Shown one piece after another: positions 1 to 6,495 of a stretch of DNA of 15,075 bases (its first letter is position 1; each line of letters opens with the position of its first letter). The notes under the pieces are model-generated. The model did not search any database, had not been told where the DNA came from, and worked only from the letters and a program-made list of their open reading frames with translations. The DNA lies in assembly GCA_964610205.1 (NCBI GenBank), contig CAZSVI010000095.1:1-15075 (forward strand), given 5' to 3'. Made by a program: the position numbers and the translations under genes. Source of the stretch: CAZSVI01 sp964610205. Its GTDB lineage: Bacteria > Bacillota > Clostridia > DSM-8532.

Positions 1-13
1 AGCCGTTATAAAC

Positions 14-559
14 ATGAAAGAAAAAAATATTATTCTGACCGGAATAATGGGCTGCGGGAAAACAACCATTGGCCGGGAACTAGCAAAAGAGCTGAAAATG
101 GATTTTCTGGATTTGGATCAATATGTTGAGAATAAATGGGGTAGCATTAAAGAGCTGTTTAAGCATGGGGAAAAACACTTTCGAGACATTGAAAGCCAGG
201 CCGTTCTTGAGGTTTGTGAAATGAAGGGACTAGTTGTCGCAACAGGCGGAGGCGTTGTAAAGAGAGAAGAGAATATATCCGCGTTAAAAAGAAACAGCAT
301 CATATTCTTTATTGACCGTTCCATCAAGAAAATACTTTCAGATATCGACATATCGGAAAGGCCACTTATTGCGGACAGAAAAGAAAAGCTCATAGAAATT
401 TACGAAGAGAGATATCCTTTATATTTAAGCACCTGCGACCTTCAAATAAAAAATGATGACAGTATTCACAAAGCAATTGAGAACATAAAAAAACATATTA
501 CCCCTTCTAATCTTTCTCCTCAGCATGACCCGGCAGATAAAGAAAAGCAAAAGCTTTGA
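14..559 (+). CDS. aroK: Shikimate kinase
   Basis: Cytosolic kinase of the chorismate pathway that phosphorylates shikimate at the 3-OH with ATP. The Walker A P-loop GIMGCGKTT lies at residues 10-18. The shikimate-binding pair D33/D35 is in FLDLD, followed by the FRDIE motif (F56, R57, E60), the GGG loop (78-80), the lid arginine in ERPLI (R116) and the C-terminal ERYPLY arginine (R133). These are the hallmarks of the family. At 181 residues it is slightly longer than the usual 165-175; after IENIKKHI there is a hydrophilic tail of about 20 residues with no family counterpart that I recognise. An upstream reading frame may end at the TAA at 9-11, so the gene could be the last of an operon entering from the left. 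The tail ends only 14 bp before a foreign-looking gene fragment, so the 3' end may have been reshaped by that rearrangement. Confidence 0.95.
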   Translation: MKEKNIILTGIMGCGKTTIGRELAKELKMDFLDLDQYVENKWGSIKELFKHGEKHFRDIESQAVLEVCEMKGLVVATGGGVVKREENISALKRNSIIFFIDRSIKKILSDIDISERPLIADRKEKLIEIYEERYPLYLSTCDLQIKNDDSIHKAIENIKKHITPSNLSPQHDPADKEKQKL

Positions 560-573
560 GTTATTTGTAACAC

Positions 574-684
574 CTATTCAAGTGAATTATCCTCATAATC
601 ATGCATGAGCTTATCCCATGTGCTTATATTTACAATTCCGGTTTCAGCCAGTTTTGAATCCTTCTGATATTTCATTACGGCTTC
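574..684 (-). pseudogene. Ectopic 3' fragment of the L,D-transpeptidase gene
   Basis: These 111 bp match 10021-10131 with only two differences, at 583 and 659. Read on the minus strand they encode the last 36 residues plus the TAG stop of the transpeptidase found at 10021-10767. One change is silent; the other turns Ala221 into Asp. Homology ends exactly at the final base of the stop codon on one side and at residue 213 on the other. Upstream in frame there is a TAG after five codons and no start with a ribosome binding site, so it is not expressed as a gene. The remaining DNA up to the promoter at 772 shows nothing I can identify. Origin could be a partial duplication, or what is left of a second full-length paralogue. 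Confidence 0.9.
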
Positions 685-771
685 GATGTTTTTTCCCTAT
701 TTTCTTTCATGGGTAGTCGAAAGCTTCTGGTTTATGTATAAACTAAAAAAACATAATAAATAAATAAGGTA

Positions 772-801
772 TTGACAAATAATTCGAAATAAATATATAA
801 T
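772..801 (+). promoter_or_regulatory. Sigma-A promoter of the aminotransferase operon
   Basis: A perfect -35 TTGACA (772-777) and a perfect -10 TATAAT (796-801) are separated by 18 bp in very AT-rich DNA, about 70 bp before the first gene of the operon. A small dyad, ATCA-AAAG-TGAT (838-849), lies in the leader and might serve the DeoR-type repressor encoded by the third gene, but that is a guess. Confidence 0.75.
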
Positions 802-873
802 AAATATGAAAGTTATACAAAAATTAAATCGGGATATATCAAAAGTGATTATTTATTAAATGGAGGGGTTAAA

Positions 874-2226
874 ATGTATGACGTTAATTGGGCAAAGGTT
901 GATGCAAAAGCTATGCCTGTCATTAAAACGGAACTTCCGGGACCGAAATCAAGGGAATATCATTCCAGAGCAGCGAAGTACATGAAAGGATATTCAAGCC
1001 AGGTAACACTATTTCCGGTGGCTTTTGAATCGGGTAAAGGGTGCACGCTTACCGATGTTGACGGAAACACTTTTATCGATTTTTCTTCGGGTATATATGT
1101 AACGGGGCTTGGACATTGCCATCCAAAAATAAGTGAAGCTGTAGCCACATACGCAAAAAAGCTTATGAATTGTCACGATTTCACAACCGAAATAAAAATG
1201 AAACTGCTTGAAAAGCTTACTTCGATTACTATGGGAGATCTGAACGGAATCCAGTTTTATGATTCCGGAACTACCGCGGTGGAAGCCGGCCTGCGCTGTG
1301 CAAGGGCGGCTTCTAATAAAATTGAGTTCATATCCTTCTGGAGGGATTTCCATGGGAAGACCATGGGTTCTGTGAGTTGTGCCGGAGTTGACAAATCACA
1401 GGGTGTGAGAGCGCCGGGTTTCTTTTTGGCCCCACGCCCCAACTGTTACAGATGTCCTTTCAAAATGAAGCATCCAGAATGTAATTGCTACTGTGCGGAT
1501 TTCCTTGAATCAGTTATTAAAAATGAGACATCGGGCCAATTGGCTGCAATCGTACTGGAACCCATACAGGGATGGGGAGGATCAGTGGTTCCTCCTGACG
1601 ATTTTATTCCAAAGCTGAGGAAGATCTGTGACAAAAACAACGCTTTGCTGATGGCTGATGAAGTATTAACATGTATGGGAAGAACGGGAAAAATGTTTGC
1701 TATGGAGCACTGGAATACCACGCCGGATATTACTACGCTTGGAAAAGGCTTTGGAAACGGATTCCCGGTTACGGCTATGTGCGTAAGCGATAAGTACAAG
1801 GATGCAATAGAAAAGATATCCGCGTCTTCGAGTTATGGAGGCAATCCAATGGCTTGTGCCGCGGCACTTGCTTCGATAGAGGTTATTGAAAAGGAAAAGC
1901 TTTGTGAAAGATCTGCGCATCTTGGAGATGTTTTCTTAAAGAGGATGAACAAGATGAAAGAAGATCACAAGATAATCGGCGATGTCAGAGGTAAGGGCTG
2001 CCTGCTCGCAATGGAGCTGGTAAAGGAAAAGGTGAGTAAGGAGCCGTTTGAGGATGCCGGAAAGCTTGTTTATCAAAAAGTATTCTCCAAAGGACTTGCA
2101 TGGGTACCGGCAGGGTATATACTTAGGCTTTCGCCTCCGATTATCATGGAAGACGACCTGGCAATAAAAGGCCTCGATATAATCGAAGAAGCGGTCACCG
2201 AGGTGGAAAAACAATACGGATATTAG
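874..2226 (+). CDS. Class III PLP-dependent aminotransferase (ornithine/GABA aminotransferase superfamily)
   Basis: A fold-type I transaminase, probably cytosolic. Visible landmarks are the SGT loop (131-133), FHGKT (159-163), the ADEVLTCMGRTG stretch with the PLP-ring aspartate D262, and the Schiff-base lysine K291 in TTLGKGFGNG. Residues 191-207 form a cysteine-rich insert with cysteines at 191, 194, 203, 205 and 207, a pattern I recall from archaeal-type GABA aminotransferase-like members. Length (450 aa) is normal. The start is supported by GGAGGGG at 862-868, 5 bp upstream. The dehydrogenase gene follows after 50 bp and a DeoR-type regulator after that, on the same strand and behind one strong promoter, so this is likely an inducible catabolic operon. 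Context points to transamination of a sugar- or polyol-derived keto compound, or to deamination of an amino sugar; the true substrate cannot be read from the sequence. Confidence 0.9.
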   Translation: MYDVNWAKVDAKAMPVIKTELPGPKSREYHSRAAKYMKGYSSQVTLFPVAFESGKGCTLTDVDGNTFIDFSSGIYVTGLGHCHPKISEAVATYAKKLMNCHDFTTEIKMKLLEKLTSITMGDLNGIQFYDSGTTAVEAGLRCARAASNKIEFISFWRDFHGKTMGSVSCAGVDKSQGVRAPGFFLAPRPNCYRCPFKMKHPECNCYCADFLESVIKNETSGQLAAIVLEPIQGWGGSVVPPDDFIPKLRKICDKNNALLMADEVLTCMGRTGKMFAMEHWNTTPDITTLGKGFGNGFPVTAMCVSDKYKDAIEKISASSSYGGNPMACAAALASIEVIEKEKLCERSAHLGDVFLKRMNKMKEDHKIIGDVRGKGCLLAMELVKEKVSKEPFEDAGKLVYQKVFSKGLAWVPAGYILRLSPPIIMEDDLAIKGLDIIEEAVTEVEKQYGY

Positions 2227-2276
2227 TGTTGAGCGGCTGTAAAACAAGTTATATTTTAAGCAGGGAGAATGAATGT

Positions 2277-3410
2277 ATGGATGAAATCAGAGTTGGAATA
2301 ATCGGTTTTGGTTTTATGGGGAAAACACATACCTATGGTTACAAGACAATACCTCTCTATTATGGAAACCTTCCATTTAAAATAAAGATGGTAGGTATAT
2401 GCGATTCAATACTTGATGTGGCATTAAAGGCAAAAGAGAACCTGGATTTCGAATTTGCCACGGATAACCCCGATGACATTTTCGGTAGGAACGATATTAA
2501 TGTTATTGATGTTTGCACACCGAACATATACCATAAGGAAGCCGTTCTTAATGCGTTAAAAGCCGGCAAAAACGTCTATTGCGATAAACCTTTGGCTGCA
2601 AGCTTTGAAGAGACCAGAGAAATAACGGGCATATTGGATCAATACGATGCTGTAACTCAAATGGCCTTGCAGTACAGATTTTTTCCCGCAACAATGAGGG
2701 CCAGAGAGCTTATTGAGGAAGGAAGGATCGGAAGGATCATGTCTTTCAGAGCATGCTACCTCCATTCCGGCTCTGTTGACCCCAATAAGCCGATAGGCTG
2801 GAAGCAGGATAAAAAATTCGGCGGCGGAGGAGTGCTATTTGACCTTGGCTCTCATGTGCTTGATATTTTGTATTATCTTCTCGGTGAGTATTCAGATGTA
2901 TTTGCCAGGACTGAAGTAATATATAAACAAAGGCCTGATAGAAACGGAAATATGGTAAATATTGAGGCGGATGATTTGGCATTAATGATAATAAAAATGA
3001 AAAATGGAGGCACCGGAACAATTGAAGCATCAAAGGTTGCGACCGGAGCGAATGATGAATTGCGGTTCGAGATTCACGGTGACAAGGGAGCAGTCAGATT
3101 TAACCTGATGGACCCGAACTGGCTTGAGTTTTATGACAATATGCAGCCGGAAGCTCCCCTGGGCGGCATAAAGGGCTATACAAGGATAGAATGCGTACAG
3201 CGCTTTAAAAAGCCAGGGGGTGATTTCCCCAGCTCAAAATTTTCCATCGGTTGGATCAGATCCCATGTTCACAGCTTGTACAGCTTTCTGTCGTGTGTCC
3301 ATGAGGGAAGACCGGCAAGCCCGTCCTTCAGGGAAGGCGCATATATACAATATGTCATGGAGAAGGCATATGAGTCGGACAGATCAGGCTCCTGGGTCAA
3401 ATTGGGTTGA
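2277..3410 (+). CDS. Gfo/Idh/MocA family NAD(P)-dependent oxidoreductase
   Basis: Cytosolic dehydrogenase of the glucose-fructose oxidoreductase/inositol dehydrogenase family. The N-terminal Rossmann fold has the dinucleotide motif GFGFMG (residues 10-15 from this start). The family lysine motif appears as CDKPL (102-106), where EKP is more typical, and the catalytic region GGGVLFDLGSHVLD supplies D189 and H193. Length is 377 aa, normal for the family. I chose the ATG at 2277 because AGGGAG (2262-2267) sits 9 bp before it; an in-frame GTG at 2226 would overlap the aminotransferase stop, has no good ribosome binding site and adds residues unlike the family start. Members oxidise or reduce a hydroxyl or carbonyl on sugars, inositols or their derivatives. 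Next to a transaminase it could make or use the keto group of an aminosugar or aminopolyol; this is inference. Confidence 0.9.
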   Translation: MDEIRVGIIGFGFMGKTHTYGYKTIPLYYGNLPFKIKMVGICDSILDVALKAKENLDFEFATDNPDDIFGRNDINVIDVCTPNIYHKEAVLNALKAGKNVYCDKPLAASFEETREITGILDQYDAVTQMALQYRFFPATMRARELIEEGRIGRIMSFRACYLHSGSVDPNKPIGWKQDKKFGGGGVLFDLGSHVLDILYYLLGEYSDVFARTEVIYKQRPDRNGNMVNIEADDLALMIIKMKNGGTGTIEASKVATGANDELRFEIHGDKGAVRFNLMDPNWLEFYDNMQPEAPLGGIKGYTRIECVQRFKKPGGDFPSSKFSIGWIRSHVHSLYSFLSCVHEGRPASPSFREGAYIQYVMEKAYESDRSGSWVKLG

Positions 3411-3475
3411 CAGGACATACCGGTTAGCCTAAAATTAAATTTGAGTATTTAATCGAAAGGCAAGAGGTGCCGGTT

Positions 3476-4273
3476 ATGGGTCGTGAAGATACAAATGGTG
3501 TTATTCCGGATCTGGACATAGATAAAAGAAGACAGAGAATACTTGAGCTGTTGAATAAGGACGGCAAAGTAAAAGTGTTTGAGCTGAGCAAGCTTTTCGG
3601 TATTTCAGAGGTTACGATCCGGAATGACCTCTCCGAGCTTGAAGCGGGGGGAATGCTGGAAAGGATTCACGGCGGCGCTGTCAGTACGCACAAGTTTTAC
3701 TACAACATGTCCATGCTGGACAGGATGAAAACAAATGAAGCTGAGAAGCGGAAAATTGCTGTTGCTTGTGCTGCAATGATTTCCGATGGTGATACTGTTA
3801 TGATTAATTCGGGAACCACCACGCTTTTTACAGTTTGCGAGTTGAAGCGTGTAAAGAATCTTACTATCGTCACAAACTCCATTGCTATTTCTCAGGAGGT
3901 CGGTTATTACAGCGATATCCATGTTATTTTACTGGGAGGCAATCTCAATCATCAATACCAGTTTACCTACGGAGACGATACTGTAAGCCAACTGAGGAAA
4001 TATAAGGCTGACAAGCTGATTTTATCAGTAGACGGCGTAGATACAGAGGAAGGTGTGACCACTTATCACCACATGGAGGCTGAGGTAAACAGGCAAATGC
4101 TTTCGAGAGTCAACAAAACGATAGTTGTTGCAGATTATACCAAGATCGGCAGATCAAGCTTTGCATATATTGATTCAATTGAAAATGCGGATGTTCTCAT
4201 TACCAATCAGGAAGCAAACAGGGATGAGATCAAGTTGATAAAGGAAAAAGGCATCGAAACAAGACTGGTTTAA
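3476..4273 (+). CDS. DeoR-family transcriptional regulator
   Basis: An N-terminal DeoR-type helix-turn-helix occupies about residues 17-70 (RRQRILELL, then VFELSKLFGISEVTIRNDL, then ERIHGGAV, the classic DeoR wing). The C-terminal effector domain has the sugar-phosphate-binding-like loop INSGTTTLF (110-118) and the DGVDTEEGVTT segment, as in GlpR, FruR and AgaR relatives that sense phosphorylated sugars. Length is normal. Two starts are possible: ATG at 3476 with AAGAGG 8 bp upstream (preferred), or GTG at 3467 with AAAGG 6 bp upstream, adding three residues. Located 65 bp after the dehydrogenase on the same strand, it probably controls this operon in response to a phosphorylated intermediate. 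No clear terminator follows; only a 5-bp dyad (4298-4312) without a T-run is visible. Confidence 0.92.
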   Translation: MGREDTNGVIPDLDIDKRRQRILELLNKDGKVKVFELSKLFGISEVTIRNDLSELEAGGMLERIHGGAVSTHKFYYNMSMLDRMKTNEAEKRKIAVACAAMISDGDTVMINSGTTTLFTVCELKRVKNLTIVTNSIAISQEVGYYSDIHVILLGGNLNHQYQFTYGDDTVSQLRKYKADKLILSVDGVDTEEGVTTYHHMEAEVNRQMLSRVNKTIVVADYTKIGRSSFAYIDSIENADVLITNQEANRDEIKLIKEKGIETRLV

Positions 4274-4425
4274 AGCGGATTTATGCCTTGCATATAGCAC
4301 TTCTAAAAAGTGGAGTTAGTCTAAGAAGAATTATGGACGATATAGATAAACGGGTTTTCAGCAATATCAAAGACGATCAATCTCAAGGCTGACGGGAATA
4401 AGATTCGGTCTGGTGAGAAAAAGAT

Positions 4426-4467
4426 AGAGCACAGGAGAACCGTCCCCTTGTGTCTCCTTGTGTCTCT
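4426..4467. repeat. Imperfect palindrome of the 'caggagaaccgtcccc' type
   Basis: The arms AGAGCACAGGAGA (4426-4438) and TCTCCTTGTGTCTCT (4453-4467) pair with two small bulges. The element ends on the stop codon of the minus-strand gene and so fills the space between convergent genes. It shares the CACAGGAG...CCGTCCCC/GGTTCT vocabulary of the larger palindrome at 9951-10021. There is no clean T-run, so it is better described as a dispersed REP-like element than as a standard terminator. The DNA from 4274 to 4425 shows no gene I can support. Confidence 0.6.
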
Positions 4468-5293
4468 ATTTCTTTGACTTCTTAACATTGGTTCTGGAGA
4501 AAAACTGCTTGTACCTTTTTATATCAAAATCAGAGGAAAATATGGAATAGTTTTTGTGGCTTTCGCTTAAACCCTTTATACTGCAAAGTCTCCGGGGGAA
4601 AACAACATCACATACCCTGCCGTCAGTGTACGTTACCTCCAGCAGCTCAATATAATTCTGGGTGTAATCCTTCAGAACACCCGTTACCCGGATAGGGGTT
4701 TCGGGGTGCTTTACCAAAGCAAAAACAATGTTTCCGACGTATTTCTCCAGCAGGGGTTCATAGGACGCATCAATGGTATTGACCACTTCCTGATTCAGCC
4801 TGTTTGTATACTTTTCATTCGTTGCCAGAATATTGTTGGGGTTTGTAGACTTCAATCTTCCGGAAAGCGTAGTGGCGATTTCTATCAGAGAATCTTTTAT
4901 TAGCTTGATAAAATTGTTGATTTTTCTGTTTGTTCTTCTGAGTAGATTGGGGTGGTAGGTTTTTTTAAGGGTGGCATTTCTTCTTTTTTGCGCATTTTTT
5001 GTTAATTGATCATGGTATCTCAATATCGCATTTAAAAAGTTGAATTCGTCTTTATAAAGAATATAACTCATTTTGAGAATTCCGTTTTCATTCATGCTTT
5101 CCGGGTAAATGATTTCCAGTCCGGTATTTTCAATCTCCAGCTTTCCAGTATGGTAGGTATTATCGGATAATTCAAGGGTGACAACATATCCCTCAAAACT
5201 CTTCAGGCACCTGTCCTTCGTTACACGCCTTATATAGGAGGCAAGAAATGTAGTAGCAATAATCAACAAAATGGTTAGGGTGAAAGTATCCAT
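4466..5293 (-). CDS. Membrane-anchored protein of unknown function with two small beta-barrel-like segments
   Basis: I do not recognise this 275-aa protein. Residues 3-20 (TFTLTILLIIATTFLASY) form one hydrophobic segment followed by positive residues (RRVTKDR), suggesting an N-in/C-out or uncleaved-signal anchor; topology is uncertain. Two stretches read like small Sm/SH3-type barrels: FEGYVVTLELSDNTYHTGKL near residue 35, and RVTGVLKDYTQNYIELLEV near residue 207, each with alternating hydrophobics and a GxL turn. Between them lies a long, basic, probably helical region rich in Lys, Arg and Asn. The C-terminus is Lys-rich. The start at ATG 5293 has GAGG 5 bp upstream; the in-frame GTG at 5299 overlaps that ribosome binding site. 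The gene is single, transcribed toward the aminotransferase operon, with no functional clue from neighbours. Confidence 0.75.
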   Translation of the reverse strand: MDTFTLTILLIIATTFLASYIRRVTKDRCLKSFEGYVVTLELSDNTYHTGKLEIENTGLEIIYPESMNENGILKMSYILYKDEFNFLNAILRYHDQLTKNAQKRRNATLKKTYHPNLLRRTNRKINNFIKLIKDSLIEIATTLSGRLKSTNPNNILATNEKYTNRLNQEVVNTIDASYEPLLEKYVGNIVFALVKHPETPIRVTGVLKDYTQNYIELLEVTYTDGRVCDVVFPRRLCSIKGLSESHKNYSIFSSDFDIKRYKQFFSRTNVKKSKK

Positions 5294-5299
5294 AGACAC

Positions 5300-5790
5300 C
5301 TCATTATCTCTGTCTGTGTTGTTTGATACATTATAGAAAAATCAAGTACAGCTTCTTTATATTACCGCATAACAAATAAAAATGCAAACAGCCTTGTTAA
5401 CGCGACAAATGCGCAGAGGACAGTTCTTTAGTGGAACTATTGGAAGCTTAGCCACTAAACAGAGAAATAAATTCCATCAGGTTCAATTCTAAATTATATA
5501 TTACAATTGATTGATTAATATAAAGATTTAGTTGCAAAACTGTGTCATATTCATAAAACCAATTGACATCCATGTGGATCATTACTAAAATTTACTATGC
5601 GGTGATCATCGGCCTATGTATGGATTTCGGTATAATCCTGCAGTGCTTTTGGTGGGTTTCCTCAGGTATGTTGGCCGGCATTGCCAGTTAGGCAGCACAG
5701 AAATGTGCGGGGTTCGATTCCCCTGTAGTATGCTGGTTGCACAGCACTTGATTTGGGGTCAAGCGAACAAACAAAATCCTTTATCTGTAG
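5300..5790. other. Intergenic region without a convincing gene
   Basis: About 490 bp. The left part (5300-5600) is AT-rich and should hold the promoter of the minus-strand membrane-protein gene, though I see no clear -35/-10. It has two mutually exclusive dyads at 5422-5459: AGTTC/GAACT with a 7-nt loop, and TTTAGTGG/CCACTAAA with a 17-nt loop. The right part is GC-richer and contains the five-hairpin element listed separately. An open frame at 5616-5846 has no recognisable protein features and I do not call it. Confidence 0.6.
5671..5763 (+). ncRNA. Candidate structured RNA / degenerate tRNA-like element
   Basis: Five short hairpins follow one another: 5671-5687 (TTGGC/GCCAG, 7-nt loop), 5695-5708 (GCAC/GTGC), 5709-5723 (GGGG/CCCC around TTCGATT), 5731-5746 (TGCTG/CAGCA) and 5747-5763 (CTTGA/TCAAG, 7-nt loop). 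The third carries GGTTCGATTCC, an exact tRNA T-arm (B-box) sequence, and the second could be a variable arm. However, no 7-bp acceptor stem, no U33 in the first loop and no CCA end can be found, so it is not a normal tRNA. It may be a decayed class II tRNA, an integration scar, or an unrelated structured RNA. The strand is assigned from the T-arm direction. Confidence 0.35.
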
Positions 5791-6153
5791 GTATGCGATT
5801 TTGTATTAAACAGGTTGAAAGAAAAAAGCGCTTCTCTCGGCATTGAGTTCATATATGCGGGTGTGAAGGACATTATCCTACCCGGTGAAATCAAAGACAT
5901 TCTGAATACGGTTTTACTGGCTGAAAAACAGGCTCAGGCCAATGTCATTACGCGGAGGGAGGAAACCGCATCCACACGGAGTCTTTTAAATACCGCCAGG
6001 CTGATGGATGAGAACAAAACCCTGTACCGGCTGAAGGAACTGGAGTATCTTGAAAAGATTTGTGAAAGGATTGGAAGCATATCATTAACCGGCGGCGGAG
6101 GACTGCTTGAGCAGCTCAACACCTTGCTGATGTCCCGGCAGAATAACATATAA
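5791..6153 (+). pseudogene. C-terminal remnant of an SPFH/band-7 (slipin-like) protein
   Basis: The frame reads LGIEFIYAGVKDIILPGE, then a long helix with EKQAQANVITRREETASTRSLLNTARLM and a C-terminal RLKELEYLEKI... segment. This matches my recollection of the last third of bacterial stomatin/slipin-type proteins, which are membrane-associated oligomeric scaffolds of about 370 residues. The N-terminal membrane anchor and most of the band-7 domain are missing: an in-frame TAG sits at 5788-5790 and the only nearby start is a TTG at 5815 without a good ribosome binding site. The natural C-terminus and a terminator (6161-6194) are intact, so the loss was from the 5' side. I infer a truncated, non-functional gene; a short expressed coiled-coil peptide cannot be ruled out. 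Confidence 0.75.
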
Positions 6154-6160
6154 CCACTTT

Positions 6161-6194
6161 ACAGGCGGTTTCCCACAGAGATCGCCTGTTTTTT
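6161..6194 (+). terminator. Rho-independent terminator after the band-7 remnant
   Basis: The stem ACAGGCG (6161-6167) / CGCCTGT (6183-6189) has a 15-nt loop and runs directly into six T residues. It lies 8 bp after the remnant's stop codon, as expected for the original gene's terminator. Confidence 0.85.
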
Positions 6195-6252
6195 CCCTGC
6201 AATATTCATGATATTTCTATAATTACCAATTGATTTGCCTATAATAAATTTT

Positions 6253-6450
6253 TTAGACTCTTCCAAGGGCTTGGCGGATTTTCTCTCCTCCTGGCACTTC
6301 ACCTGCACCTGTGTTGCCAATGCTGTCTTTCATTATGAAAAGATTCCGGGTGAAATATGGAGCATGGGCGCCGCTTAAATTAAGCAGCATACTATCACGG
6401 CCTGCTACCGGTATGACCTGCATATCAACAATAATCGGGGTAATTCCCAT
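6253..6450 (-). pseudogene. gudD: N-terminal remnant of D-glucarate dehydratase
   Basis: Residues from ATG 6450 read MGITPIIVDMQVIPVAGRDS, then LSGAHAPYFTRN, and GNTGAGEVPGGEKIRQ. This is the characteristic opening of glucarate dehydratase of the enolase superfamily, which converts D-glucarate to 5-keto-4-deoxy-D-glucarate. The homology stops after KIRQAL and a stop codon follows at about residue 66 of an expected 440-450. The whole catalytic barrel, including the KxK bases, metal ligands and His-Asp pair, is absent, so the product cannot be active. AAAGGAG (6461-6467) precedes the ATG by 10 bp. The gene is third in a minus-strand run after the DHDPS-family lyase and garR, consistent with a glucarate operon. 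The break lies within about 60 bp of the band-7 terminator, marking a deletion or rearrangement junction. Confidence 0.88.
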
Positions 6451-6495
6451 CCTCAATTCACTCCTTTAGTATATGGACAGCCCTAATCCGTTCTT

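Noticed and set aside
3220..3432. A 70-codon frame inside the dehydrogenase 3' end
   Set aside because: It overlaps a well-supported gene in another frame and has no ribosome binding site or recognisable motif.
4332..4391. A short open frame after the DeoR regulator (MDDIDKRVFSNIKDDQSQG)
   Set aside because: Only 19 codons, with no ribosome binding site and no family resemblance that I can identify.
5671..5735. A functional tRNA gene
   Set aside because: The T-arm is convincing, but no complementary 5' acceptor strand, no U33 in a 7-nt anticodon loop and no CCA can be found.
5616..5846. A 76-codon plus-strand open frame in the intergenic gap
   Set aside because: It has no ribosome binding site and no family resemblance; it covers the hairpin-rich element and overlaps the band-7 remnant in another frame.
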